A stretch of DNA of 64,000 nucleotides from Algoriphagus zhangzhouensis (GTDB lineage: Bacteria > Bacteroidota > Bacteroidia > Cytophagales > Cyclobacteriaceae): the NCBI RefSeq assembly GCF_900148515.1, contig NZ_FRXN01000003.1:786757-850756 (forward strand), read 5' to 3'. The position numbers and the translations under genes were made by a program. Shown here in pieces: positions 18,263-25,944 of this stretch. The notes beneath the pieces were generated by a model, which saw only the letters and a program-made list of their open reading frames with translations, was not told the origin of the DNA and searched no databases. How positions within the stretch are numbered: the first letter of the stretch is position 1; each line of letters opens with the position of its first letter.

Positions 18263-19967
18263 GTTTCCAAATTAAACTTCTTGGTAAATTCTTTCAGCGC
18301 AGGATGCTTTTCCAACAGGAAATTAAACTTATCCGAATTGGTATACAGTTTATTTTTCTGATCTGTGATCTCTTCTTTGTGTTCCAAAGAAACCCGAAAA
18401 TGACCGACTCCTGCAACTTGACGGATAATACCGATTAGTTCCGGCTTCATTTTTTCAGCAATCTCTTCCTGCATATGGCCTGTAATCTCCAGCACAATAC
18501 CCTTTTCATGAACTTGAATAGACTGGTTTAGAATAGCCCATTCTAGATTCTTTTTTTGTTTTTGGAAATGGTCCAGAATCTGTGGAAGGTGTTGATCCAA
18601 CAACTCCTGAGTCAAAGGCTTCAGAGACTCAGTAGTTGAAACGAACTCAACAGGTTGATTTGATTTAGTTTCTGTCTCTGCTGCTTTTTGAGTAAGCTCT
18701 TGGGCAAGCTTTTTAGTCTGAGAAAGACTCGTGGGAATGGAAATAGTCTTTTGAACAGGAGTGGTTTTAGCTCCTAACTTGGGTGCTGGAGGAGCTTCTT
18801 GAGCGGGCTTTTCTTCCTTAGTTAGGCTTTTTTTTTTGAATCTTCAGCCACTACAGCAGCCAAGCTCAAAGCCTGAGGCAATTTAGCCATTTTCATCAAA
18901 GCCAATTCCACATGAAGACGCTGATTCTTGCTAGTCTTATAGTGGATATCGCATTGATTGGCAACATTCAAAGCCGATAGCAAAAAGGAAGGACTGATTG
19001 CCTGAGTCTGGGAAAGATACCTCTCTTTGACATTTTCAGACACCTCAATCAAATCTATAGTCACTTGATCTTTTACGACCAATAAATCCCTGAAATGCTC
19101 ACAAAGTCCGACGATGAAATTATGTCCATCGAACCCTTTCTTCAGGATTTCATCAAAAATCAATAGGGATTGAGAAATATCTCCAGCAATCAGCGCATCA
19201 ACTACTTTGAAATAGTAGTCATAGTCCAAAATATGAAGGTTGGAGATAGTTTCCTGATAGGTAACTTTCTGACCTGCTGAATAGGTTACTATCAAATCAA
19301 AGATGGAGAGTGCATCTCTCAATGCTCCATCCGCCTTAGTTGCAATTAATCGAAGCGCTTCATCCTCATACTCTACCTTTTCTTGATCTGCAATATACTT
19401 CAGGTGGTCAGCGATATGCTTGATCTGAATTCTATTGAAGTCAAAAATCTGGCAACGAGAAAGAATAGTAGGAATGATTTTATGCTTTTCCGTAGTCGCC
19501 AAAATGAAAATAGCATACTTGGGAGGCTCTTCCAAAGTCTTCAAAAAGGCATTGAAAGCTTGGTTGGAAAGCATGTGAACCTCATCTATGATATAGACTT
19601 TGTATTGTCCTTTTTGAGGAGCATAGCGCACCTGATCCACCAAATTCCGAATATCATCAACGGAGTTGTTGGAGGCAGCATCTAGTTCATAGATATTGAA
19701 GGAAGAGTTGTTTTGGAAAGAAACGCAAGACTCGCAAGTGCCACAAGCTTCCTGATCATCTCCCCGGTTTTCACAGTTGATTGTTTTGGCCAAGATACGT
19801 GCACAGGTAGTCTTACCTACACCTCTTGGACCACAAAAAAGGAAAGCCTGGGCAAGGTGATTATTCTTGATAGCATTCTGAAGCGTAGTAGTGATATGCT
19901 GCTGCCCTACTACACTCTTAAAATTAGCTGGTCTATATTTTCTTGCCGAAACGACGAAATTTTCCAT
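18253..19967 (-). CDS. dnaX: DNA polymerase III tau subunit, full-length product by -1 frameshift in an A10 run
   Basis: Tau/gamma is the clamp-loader ATPase of the replicative polymerase. The N-terminal 380 residues hold Walker A GPRGVGKT (46-53), zinc-binding C65, C75, C78 and C81, and the Walker B region IIDEVHML. In the zero frame the gene stops right after a run of ten A (see the entry for the short form). In the -1 frame the sequence is open for 191 codons from the run to the TAA at 18253, with no stop. It first gives a proline/lysine/glutamine-rich linker, then a conserved-looking tau C-terminal domain (QELLDQHLPQILDHFQKQKK... ending KFNLETDF). Joining the two gives about 571 aa, a normal tau length. 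Dual products by slippage on such A-runs are known for dnaX in other bacteria; a sequencing error in the homopolymer is the alternative. Confidence 0.8.
18822..19967 (-). CDS. dnaX: DNA polymerase III gamma-like short product (zero frame)
   Basis: Reading straight through the A10 run gives a 381-aa protein ending S-K-K-K-A followed by TAA. It contains the complete AAA+ ATPase domains I-III but lacks the tau tail that contacts helicase and polymerase, which is what gamma is in E. coli and Thermus. The start ATG at 19967 begins MENFVVSARKYRP, the usual N-terminus of DnaX. The gene is monocistronic and is convergent with the DUF3078 gene. Confidence 0.85.
   Translation of the reverse strand: MENFVVSARKYRPANFKSVVGQQHITTTLQNAIKNNHLAQAFLFCGPRGVGKTTCARILAKTINCENRGDDQEACGTCESCVSFQNNSSFNIYELDAASNNSVDDIRNLVDQVRYAPQKGQYKVYIIDEVHMLSNQAFNAFLKTLEEPPKYAIFILATTEKHKIIPTILSRCQIFDFNRIQIKHIADHLKYIADQEKVEYEDEALRLIATKADGALRDALSIFDLIVTYSAGQKVTYQETISNLHILDYDYYFKVVDALIAGDISQSLLIFDEILKKGFDGHNFIVGLCEHFRDLLVVKDQVTIDLIEVSENVKERYLSQTQAISPSFLLSALNVANQCDIHYKTSKNQRLHVELALMKMAKLPQALSLAAVVAEDSKKKA
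18828..18837 (-). promoter_or_regulatory. dnaX slippery A10 site with downstream pairing potential
   Basis: The mRNA carries ten consecutive A (codons TCA AAA AAA AAA GCC TAA in the zero frame). The zero-frame stop is 3 nt past the run, so most translation would end as gamma unless slippage occurs. Just after the run CCTAACT (+ strand 18820-18826) can pair with AGTTAGG (+ strand 18773-18779). A competing AGCTCC/GGAGCT stem lies inside the same stretch. These could stimulate or tune frameshifting. Confidence 0.65.
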
Positions 19968-20184
19968 CGCTGCAAGATATAAAAATCTAGCTATTCGGAA
20001 ACCCGGAATTTTAGCCTTCTGACTTTTTTTTCGGTAAGAGATTGATTTTTAGAAAGAATGAAAAAATGAAAAAAAGTAGGCACATTGAGGTATTCCATTG
20101 ACTTCTGGAAAAGATCGCAACTTGTTAATAGGCAACTGCTCTTTTCAAAAACGCCAAATCATTTCCTTGGAACTAAAATTGGAT

Positions 20185-20192
20185 TACTTTTG
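20185..20192 (+). promoter_or_regulatory. -7 element of ssrA
   Basis: TACTTTTG matches TAnnTTTG exactly and lies 16 nt before the mature 5' end of the tmRNA. A TTG 15 nt upstream is closer than the usual spacing. Confidence 0.5.
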
Positions 20193-20208
20193 TCTTCCCA
20201 AAACAAAT

Positions 20209-20609
20209 GGGGCTGACCGGTTTTGACAGTAAGTGTAAAGATCGGGCTTGCATGCAGGCTGGAGTATGTACGGCCTTGAAAGATTCATACGAACTATAAA
20301 TGGCGAAACTTCTTACGCCATGGCTGCCTAATCTAACCTTATAGGATAGATCGCTTAAAGGGTTGAGTTACGAGAGTAATTCCCCGGCCACATCTCACCA
20401 TCCGTTGTCTGATCCGGCTGGATTTGAGGTGTCGACTTGATCGGGCTGCTGCTTGTGATGCGATTAAGCAAGCTTAAGACCAATCGATAAGCCAAGCTCA
20501 GGTGTGTCACCCAGCATAGTTTGGTCGAAAACCCAATCGGTGACTAAGCATGTAGACGGTACGGTGTTTCCTTATCTGGACGCGAGTTCGAATCTCGCCA
20601 GCTCCACCA
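20209..20609 (+). ncRNA. ssrA: Transfer-messenger RNA (tmRNA)
   Basis: tmRNA rescues stalled ribosomes by acting first as alanyl-tRNA and then as mRNA for a degradation tag. The 5' end GGGGCTGACC pairs with the 3' end CAGCTCC followed by ACCA, forming the acceptor stem. The T arm GACGCGAGTTCGAATCTCGCC lies just before it in the normal position. The resume codon region at 20302-20331 reads GGC GAA ACT TCT TAC GCC ATG GCT GCC TAA, giving the tag GETSYAMAA, with the tyrosine-alanine and terminal AA needed for proteolysis; it resembles other Bacteroidota tags. Length of about 400 nt is usual. CCA is encoded. Confidence 0.96.
20302..20331 (+). other. tmRNA tag reading frame (GETSYAMAA)
   Basis: Nine sense codons plus TAA inside ssrA. 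The alanine charged on tmRNA precedes the G, so the added tag would be A-GETSYAMAA. The hydrophobic AMAA end fits ClpXP recognition. Confidence 0.85.
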
Positions 20610-20610
20610 A

Positions 20611-20648
20611 CCTCTGGATTTTCATAAATTCAGGGGTTTTGTTTTTTT
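20611..20648 (+). terminator. Terminator of ssrA
   Basis: CCTCTG...CAGGGG stem with an inner ATTT/AAAT pairing, followed by TTTTGTTTTTTT, immediately after the tmRNA 3' end. Confidence 0.75.
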
Positions 20649-20724
20649 ATAGGTGAAATGGGTTCAAACCCATTCCAATAGAATAGAATCTTTCCTACCG
20701 GAACTAAAATTGCCCAGTGCTTTA

Positions 20725-20790
20725 GCGCAGGGGAGGGATATTGAAAATTCGAGAAAATAAAAAGGTGTAGTAACAAACTACACCTAGTCT
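20725..20790. repeat. 66-bp intergenic repeat, copy 1
   Basis: Begins GCGC(A)GGGG and ends in CACCTAGTCT. It contains a perfect hairpin AGGTGTAGT-AACAA-ACTACACCT (20763-20785) preceded by an A-rich tract. A near-identical copy lies at 21966-22031. The pair brackets the lipoprotein gene as direct repeats. The hairpin may end transcription of that gene on the minus strand, where the A-rich tract becomes a T-tail. Confidence 0.75.
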
Positions 20791-20841
20791 ATAAGGTTCT
20801 CTAGGCTCTGAAGGGCTAGTGGGGTATGAAGGAAATCCTCC

Positions 20842-21729
20842 TCAATTCGCCATATACAAAAGCCGAAGATCCGTGTCATTTCGGGAAATAATTAGCCGAT
20901 TCCCCTGAATCTGGAAGTCCAACTCTCCTGGAGCGATCACGCGCTTGACACTATCTTGCTTTTCGTAGACTCTTTTGGTCGTTAAAGGAAAGGAAGTTTG
21001 ATGCCGATTAGGACCGTAATAATAGGAAGTATAAAGACTCACCTGATTTCCCTTGATTTCATAGAAAAAAGGGGAGTCATAAAAATTACTGACTCCGGTG
21101 CTGAATTCCACCAGCAGGGCATTAGGTTGGTTAGTAACGTAACCAGGCACACTTTGTCCTTTTTGAGTGAATTGGATACTGCCAGAAGGTCCTTCGCAAT
21201 AAGGGTGGGAGTAAACCTCACCGGATTCGTCGATAAATCCGATCCATTTCCAAGGAATATTTTGTAGGGGATAGTCCGTTCTTCTCTCTGGAATCACCAC
21301 TGGACACGGGGGAGTTTGAACGATCTTTTCCAACAAAAGGGGAAGACCTGGCAAGGAATCTCTGGGATCGCTTTCTTTGATCTGACCTGAACCTAGGATG
21401 TAGAAAGGATAGAATTCCCAGCCGTTGTTGTAAAAAAAATTATTCATGCCCCCGCTGTAGGGGCTATTCCATGGTATCCAACCAATTTCCCTTACAAATT
21501 GGCTCATTACCAAAGTGTCTGCCAAGGTCAAGGAATCTTTTCCGGGCTGGTTGACCCGTTTTAGACTCAGGATCTTGGAAGATGAATTTTCTGGAAAATA
21601 CCAACTTCGGATCTCGATCAGTTCTTGGTCCAAGATTTCCACCGTTTCCCTCTGCTCTACGGGAAGGTAGGGAATCTCCTCCGGTCCGCAGGAGGCCAAA
21701 ACAAAAAATAGCACCCAATATTTTTTCAT
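20842..21729 (-). CDS. Lipoprotein of unknown function
   Basis: A 295-aa predicted lipoprotein. I choose the ATG at 21729, which gives MKKYWVLFFVLASCGPEEIP with a lipobox (L-A-S-C) at residues 11-14. The longer frame from 21789 would bury this signal. No domain is recognised. The protein is rich in proline, tyrosine and tryptophan, with several beta-strand-like stretches and a C-terminal FQIQGNRLIISRNDTDLRLLYMAN. The gene stands alone and is framed by two direct copies of the 66-bp repeat, which may mark insertion or duplication. Confidence 0.75.
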   Translation of the reverse strand: MKKYWVLFFVLASCGPEEIPYLPVEQRETVEILDQELIEIRSWYFPENSSSKILSLKRVNQPGKDSLTLADTLVMSQFVREIGWIPWNSPYSGGMNNFFYNNGWEFYPFYILGSGQIKESDPRDSLPGLPLLLEKIVQTPPCPVVIPERRTDYPLQNIPWKWIGFIDESGEVYSHPYCEGPSGSIQFTQKGQSVPGYVTNQPNALLVEFSTGVSNFYDSPFFYEIKGNQVSLYTSYYYGPNRHQTSFPLTTKRVYEKQDSVKRVIAPGELDFQIQGNRLIISRNDTDLRLLYMAN

Positions 21730-21965
21730 CCTACAAGTGAGTTTTAACTCCAAATTAATGCAAACCAAGCAAACCATTCCTCTACTCAATATAGCTCGTT
21801 TTTAGGTTCGGATGAAAACAGGACTTCTTCCTAAACGGTCTTCCCGCTGTTTGGGGTTTGCAATCCCGAACTTCTTTCCCTGAATTGCTAATTCTCTTAT
21901 CACAATTGGGCTAAAGCCCAGAAAGAATCATTCTCAGCAGCATTATTGCCTAGCCTCGTGTTTTT

Positions 21966-22031
21966 GCGCGGGGCAGGGTATTGAAAATACAAGAAAATAA
22001 AAAAGGTGTAGTTACAAACTACACCTAGTCT
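21966..22031. repeat. 66-bp intergenic repeat, copy 2
   Basis: Second copy of the 20725-20790 element in the same orientation, with the hairpin AGGTGTAGT-TACAA-ACTACACCT at 22004-22026. The stem is identical in both copies and one loop base differs. Two single-base indels compensate so that the lengths are equal. Confidence 0.75.
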
Positions 22032-22043
22032 TCCAAGTTTTCT

Positions 22044-22142
22044 ATGCTTAGAGGAGATCCCCGAAACTGGGAACAAACCAAGTATGGAGTTGCTGAATTG
22101 ACTGACTTGAGCAAAAAACTTCTAGGTCTTGAAAAGTGGTAA
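22044..22142 (+). CDS. Possible 32-aa small ORF
   Basis: An ATG frame of 32 codons begins 13 nt after repeat copy 2. The product starts MLRGDPRNWEQTKYG and ends LLGLEKW, with a protein-like mix of residues. It could be a small protein or the relic of a larger gene. I see no ribosome-binding site or homologue, so this is tentative. Confidence 0.2.
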   Translation: MLRGDPRNWEQTKYGVAELTDLSKKLLGLEKW

Positions 22143-22305
22143 ATTTCATTCCAAATGCACTTCTGCATTTGTATTCTACTCTTAATTTCCTTTGATTATC
22201 TGGGCCGGATGACTGATGAGCAAATTTTGCAAGCCTGGAACTTCAATGCTAATCTTTGCCACTTTTTTCCAAAACTGGCAAGTTTGCGGGTGATCAAATT
22301 ATATC

Positions 22306-22340
22306 AAAAAGCCTTTCAGAAAATTTCCAAAAGGCTTTTT
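22306..22340 (+). terminator. Terminator-like hairpin without an obvious upstream gene
   Basis: AAAAAGCCTTT / AAAGGCTTTTT is an 11-bp perfect stem followed by T's on both strands. No recognised gene ends here, which hints at an unannotated transcript between repeat copy 2 and this point. Confidence 0.6.
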
Positions 22341-22590
22341 TATGGCACTAGCAGCTGCTTTCATTGTAAATGGATTTTTTATCCAGAGGCCAAAAAAATC
22401 ATTCTGAGAGATGAAGTTTTTTAAAAAAAACAACTGGCTACTACGCCCTGATATTCTAGACTATTTACTGACCTGGGACCTTGTTATTTAATAAAACTTT
22501 TGTCATAAATTAAAGGAAAGTGATCCAATATCTGCCTAGATACAAATCCGGATTCTTTTGACATCTTTTGGTTTTTTAAAAATTGAAATC

Positions 22591-23085
22591 ATGAGGTACT
22601 TACTTATTTACTTATTGATTTTTATCCCTTTTAGCATTGCAAATGCTCAACAGAATGCCTATTTAAAAAACAACGAAGATGGACGGGTTATTAAACTCAA
22701 AAGGAAAACCATCTTAACTTTTAAAACTTCCGACTCCACCTTAGTCACAGGTAGAATCCTTATTGTAAAAGACCAAATACTAGAAATTTCAACCTCCAGA
22801 AAGAAAAAGGACTCAGAAATAATCCTTGTTCAAATTAATTCAGTCCAAGAAATAACAAACAAATTAATGAATAAGCAACCTGCTTTGGCTGGAATCACGG
22901 GATACATTGGATTAATCGGTCTGATCACTTCTCCCCTTTTAATGATCACCGATTCAAAAGAAGATGCTCAAGGTCTATTCGAGGCTAGTGTGGTATTTTT
23001 AGGAGTCAGTGTCGTCGCATACAGCCCACATTTAATTCAAAGAAAATTTGAAACAGAGAAAAAATGGACTTTGTTCACTCAATAA
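22591..23085 (+). CDS. Hypothetical exported/membrane protein
   Basis: A 164-aa protein starting at the ATG 22591 (the upstream TTG 22558 would precede the signal). The signal peptide MRYLLIYLLIFIPFSIANAQ is followed by a ~80-residue soluble part with a repeated 'T-x-K-x-x-S-T/D' pattern (KRKTILTFKTSDSTLVTGRI), which may be a small beta-barrel such as an Sm/SH3-like fold. A hydrophobic stretch spans about residues 103-123, and a second weaker one follows. I do not recognise a family. It lies 95 nt upstream of the AraC-type regulator on the same strand. Confidence 0.7.
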   Translation: MRYLLIYLLIFIPFSIANAQQNAYLKNNEDGRVIKLKRKTILTFKTSDSTLVTGRILIVKDQILEISTSRKKKDSEIILVQINSVQEITNKLMNKQPALAGITGYIGLIGLITSPLLMITDSKEDAQGLFEASVVFLGVSVVAYSPHLIQRKFETEKKWTLFTQ

Positions 23086-23180
23086 ATAAAGCTAAGAGAA
23101 GTTAAAATCACCCATCTTTTTTAGGATTTTCTGCTTTCTTTGAGTTCCGAACTTAAAACCCAAATCACCTCACTTTTTCA

Positions 23181-24341
23181 ATGCAATTGATTTTAGATTT
23201 TCTACTGATTGGCGGCATCATCATCTGTTTTTTGATCCTGATGCTGATCTTCAAAAAAGAGAAAAAAACAAGGTCTAATATTATTCTTGGCTTGTTTTTC
23301 ATTTTGATTTTGTTGGTTTTCATCCATTCTTATTCCCAAATCCACCAAATCAAATGGCTATTTACTCTTACCTACCTACCATTTGAAGCTTTGGCCTGGA
23401 TTGCGGCACCATTACTATGTCTTTACATAGAATCCCTTTTCACCAAACAAAAACAGTTTTGGAGAAAAAAGTGGTTTCACTTTACCCCTGCCCTCCTGTT
23501 TACTTGCTTTTTCTCATTACCGATTTTGATATTTTGGCTGAGTGGCGCACCAAAACCTTCCTATATCCAAAACCTGATTGGGTTGGGTGAAACGCCTTTA
23601 GTTTTTCTGGAAAGTATTTATCTGATTGGATATTTAAGCTATTCGATCCGACTTTATAATCGATTTAAAAATCTACTAAACCAAAGCTATTCAAATTATG
23701 ACATCCAATGGATTGGGAGGTTACTTTGGGGAGCAATATTGATTACCAGCATTGATCTTTTGACTGAAATCTATTTGCTACTTTTTGGTGAAGAACTGAC
23801 TTTTTTGGCGGGATCAGATGCCTATATCACTTTGGCAGGAATCCTTTTTTTGGTCTTTCATCTGGGCTATTACGGTGTAAACCAATCCAAAATCTTAATC
23901 CCAAAACACCTTTACTCACCTTCTATTCCTCACTCAGAAATAATTACTGAAAAACCTTCCTCTCCAGTCACCAGTCCAAGCTATTCTCCAGAAGATCTGA
24001 AAGGTCTTGAGTCAGATTATTTACAATTGATGCAAGAGGAAAAGCCTTATCTCGACGAGGATTTGACTTTGGGAAAAATGGCCAAACTGATGGAGGTCTC
24101 AGACAAGAAGCTTTCTGCCTTTTTGAACCAATATCTCAAAATCAGTTTTTATGATCTGATCAATCAGGAAAGGATAAAGGCCGTTTGCGAAAAAATAAAA
24201 GATCCAGCCTTCTCTCATTTGACACTTTTAGGGATTGCCTTTGATTGCGGATTCAAATCAAAAACCTCTTTCAACCGGATATTCAAAAAAGAGACAGGAC
24301 TTTCGCCTTCGGAATACAGGAAAAAGTACGGAGAGAAGTGA
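23181..24341 (+). CDS. Membrane-anchored AraC-family transcriptional regulator
   Basis: A 386-aa protein with about seven hydrophobic segments in the N-terminal 235 residues (7TM-type sensor region, first helix at residues 2-24) and a C-terminal AraC/XylS DNA-binding domain (about residues 285-384). The DNA-binding part has the two helix-turn-helix units LTLGKMAKLMEVSDKKLSAFLNQ and LLGIAFDCGFKSKTSFNRIFKKETGLSPSEYRKK, the latter being the family signature. This build is frequent in Bacteroidota. Its ligand is unknown. It precedes the beta-lactamase-like hydrolase by 91 nt, and two inverted repeats in that gap are candidate targets. Confidence 0.92.
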   Translation: MQLILDFLLIGGIIICFLILMLIFKKEKKTRSNIILGLFFILILLVFIHSYSQIHQIKWLFTLTYLPFEALAWIAAPLLCLYIESLFTKQKQFWRKKWFHFTPALLFTCFFSLPILIFWLSGAPKPSYIQNLIGLGETPLVFLESIYLIGYLSYSIRLYNRFKNLLNQSYSNYDIQWIGRLLWGAILITSIDLLTEIYLLLFGEELTFLAGSDAYITLAGILFLVFHLGYYGVNQSKILIPKHLYSPSIPHSEIITEKPSSPVTSPSYSPEDLKGLESDYLQLMQEEKPYLDEDLTLGKMAKLMEVSDKKLSAFLNQYLKISFYDLINQERIKAVCEKIKDPAFSHLTLLGIAFDCGFKSKTSFNRIFKKETGLSPSEYRKKYGEK

Positions 24342-24362
24342 AAAAAATGGACCCATTTAGGC

Positions 24363-24378
24363 CCAATGCATCCATTGG
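24363..24378. repeat. Inverted repeat CCAATG-CATC-CATTGG
   Basis: Perfect 6-bp stem with a 4-nt loop in the gap between the AraC-type regulator and the hydrolase. It could be a regulator site or an mRNA hairpin. Confidence 0.45.
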
Positions 24379-24391
24379 GACGTCTGAAGTC

Positions 24392-24431
24392 TGTTTGTTG
24401 GCTTGATTTGTCCAAAACAAACCAACAAACA
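24392..24431. repeat. Perfect 10-bp inverted repeat upstream of the hydrolase start
   Basis: TGTTTGTTGG and CCAACAAACA are perfect inverted copies separated by 20 nt. The right arm ends 1 nt before the ATG at 24433. It is either an operator (two half-sites about three helical turns apart) or an RNA hairpin that would hide the start codon region. Confidence 0.6.
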
Positions 24432-24432
24432 C

Positions 24433-25626
24433 ATGTACAACAAATCATTCTTCCCTCTCCTTCTTTTCATCCTCTTTTTAACTACTGGATGCCTTTCGCA
24501 AGAAGTGAAGCCTACCAAAACGGAATCTGAACTTGAAGCCAAACTCCAAAAGATTTTTGATGAATCTGAGCTTCCCGGATTGAGTGTATCAGCCTTTGAT
24601 GACACTGGAATTCTCTTCCAAAAAAGTTTTGGCGTAAGCGATCTAAGTAATCAAGCTCCCTACTTGAACACTACTGTCCAGACCATTGGATCCACTTCCA
24701 AAACCTTTATTGCCGTTGCTTTGATGATCGCACAAGAACAGGGGAAATTAGACTTACAAGACCCCATCAATCAATACCTACCATTTGAAATTCATCATCC
24801 CAAATTCCCGAACACTCCGATCTCCATCGAAGATTTGGCAAGGCATAGCTCAGGTATCGAAGATGAGCTGATCTACCCCAGAGCTTATGTTATTTTAGAC
24901 CCCAACTATGATCCTAGCCTCCTTCCTTCAGAAGTTCAGGAGTATTATGAGATTTTTAAGCAAAACGAGGATATGGATTTGGGTTCATTCCTGAAGAACT
25001 CTCTGGCTTCGGAAGGAAAGTGGTTTTCTGAAGATAATTTCGGTTCCAAAGAACCCGGAAAAAGTTACAGTTATTCCAATGTAGGCTCGGCATTGGCTGC
25101 CTATGTTTTGGAAAATGCAACTGGCATGGCATTTCATGAATTCACTCAGAAATACATCTTCGCCCCCCTTCAAATGACACAATCCAGTTGGGATTTGGGA
25201 GATAATCTACCCGAGCAATTTGCGACTAGATACCTGACCAATTTCAATCCAATTCCACGCTACAAACTTATCACATATCCAGACGGAGGAGTGATTACCA
25301 GTTCTGGAGATTTTGGATTATTCATGGCGGAAATGATGAAAGGAGCTAAAGGACAAGGAACTCTACTTTCCAAAGCATCTTATGAAGAAATGTTTTCTAG
25401 AAAGGTATTTGGAAAAGAATCGTCAGGCATCTTTTGGGAGGTTTCCGAATCAGGAGTTTTCAGTCATACCGGGAGTGATTTGGGAGTTTTGAGCCTATCT
25501 GCTGCAAATCCCGATCGAAATGCAGGAGCATTTTTAATGACAAACATTATGGCCGAAGACGATGAAGGAATGGTTGAAAGTATCCGAGAAATATGGAACA
25601 CACTCAAAGCTCATCAATGGGAATGA
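24433..25626 (+). CDS. Class C beta-lactamase-like serine hydrolase (lipoprotein)
   Basis: A 397-aa protein of the beta-lactamase/D-alanyl-D-alanine carboxypeptidase-like family (MEROPS S12). The ATG at 24433 gives a lipoprotein signal (MYNKSFFPLLLFILFLTTGC) with lipobox T-T-G-C. The S-x-x-K motif STSK is in IGSTSKTFIA, Y-x-N appears as YSN in YSYSNVGSALA, and the third motif is HTG in SHTGSDLG. All catalytic elements are present. The family includes carboxypeptidases, esterases and peptidases, so an antibiotic-resistance role should not be assumed. It may be controlled by the upstream AraC-type regulator. Confidence 0.88.
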   Translation: MYNKSFFPLLLFILFLTTGCLSQEVKPTKTESELEAKLQKIFDESELPGLSVSAFDDTGILFQKSFGVSDLSNQAPYLNTTVQTIGSTSKTFIAVALMIAQEQGKLDLQDPINQYLPFEIHHPKFPNTPISIEDLARHSSGIEDELIYPRAYVILDPNYDPSLLPSEVQEYYEIFKQNEDMDLGSFLKNSLASEGKWFSEDNFGSKEPGKSYSYSNVGSALAAYVLENATGMAFHEFTQKYIFAPLQMTQSSWDLGDNLPEQFATRYLTNFNPIPRYKLITYPDGGVITSSGDFGLFMAEMMKGAKGQGTLLSKASYEEMFSRKVFGKESSGIFWEVSESGVFSHTGSDLGVLSLSAANPDRNAGAFLMTNIMAEDDEGMVESIREIWNTLKAHQWE

Positions 25627-25900
25627 AATAGGAAATATTATTTGCATTTCAATAGTCGATATTCAACTTGTCAAAGGAAAGAATTTCAATATCCTATCAT
25701 TTACCACAAATGATAGGATGTTTTAATGAATGGATCACTCAGAAAGGTGAAAATAAAAACAACTGTCAATGAAACTGTTTGAAAAAATTGTTAGCCAATT
25801 AAAGAAAAATGTTCATGTAATCCTCACTAAAATAATTCCCCAAATCCTGATCAATTTCCAATGAATACTTCTTTGGTTCTGTCACAAATAAACGTTCGAC

Positions 25901-25944
25901 TTTATTCAAGGTTTATTCAGGGTTTATTCAGGCTTTAAGCAGGT
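25901..25944. repeat. 11-bp tandem repeat, four units
   Basis: TTTATTCAAGG, TTTATTCAGGG, TTTATTCAGGC and the diverged TTTAAGCAGGT lie head to tail. The period is close to one DNA helical turn, so sites would be on one face of the helix. Just after it, 25941-25953 and 25972-25984 form a 12-of-13 inverted repeat. Confidence 0.65.

Larger units (their letters stand above)
21730..22590. other. Long intergenic region (0.86 kb) with repeats and hairpins
   Basis: Holds a TGGGCT-AA-AGCCCA hairpin (21907-21920), repeat copy 2 (21966-22031), a 32-codon ORF (22044-22142) and a terminator-like hairpin (22306-22340). An 89-codon frame at 22155-22424 runs through that hairpin and is not convincing as a gene. 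Confidence 0.5.

Noticed and set aside
18253..18615. Separate 120-aa gene beginning with TTG downstream of dnaX
   Set aside because: The frame is open well upstream of that TTG, back to the A10 run, so it is better read as the tau tail reached by frameshift than as an independent gene.
20842..21789. Longer start of the lipoprotein gene at 21789
   Set aside because: The extra 20 residues would precede a perfect lipoprotein signal peptide, which must be at the N-terminus.
22213..22230. CTGATGA followed by a GCAA-ATT-TTGC stem, resembling the core of a hammerhead ribozyme
   Set aside because: The GAAA segment and stems I and III needed for a hammerhead are missing; the match is by chance.
22155..22424. 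89-codon frame starting MHFCICIL on the plus strand
   Set aside because: It reads through a perfect 11-bp terminator-like hairpin, and its residue mix (F, C, K) is typical of AT-rich non-coding DNA. No family likeness.
24433..25626. Antibiotic-resistance beta-lactamase
   Set aside because: Motifs fit the broad serine-hydrolase S12 family, and a lipoprotein anchor with no resistance context makes a peptidase or esterase role equally likely.
25901..25944. Possible CRISPR-like array
   Set aside because: Units are 11 bp and contiguous without spacers, and no cas genes are in the window.
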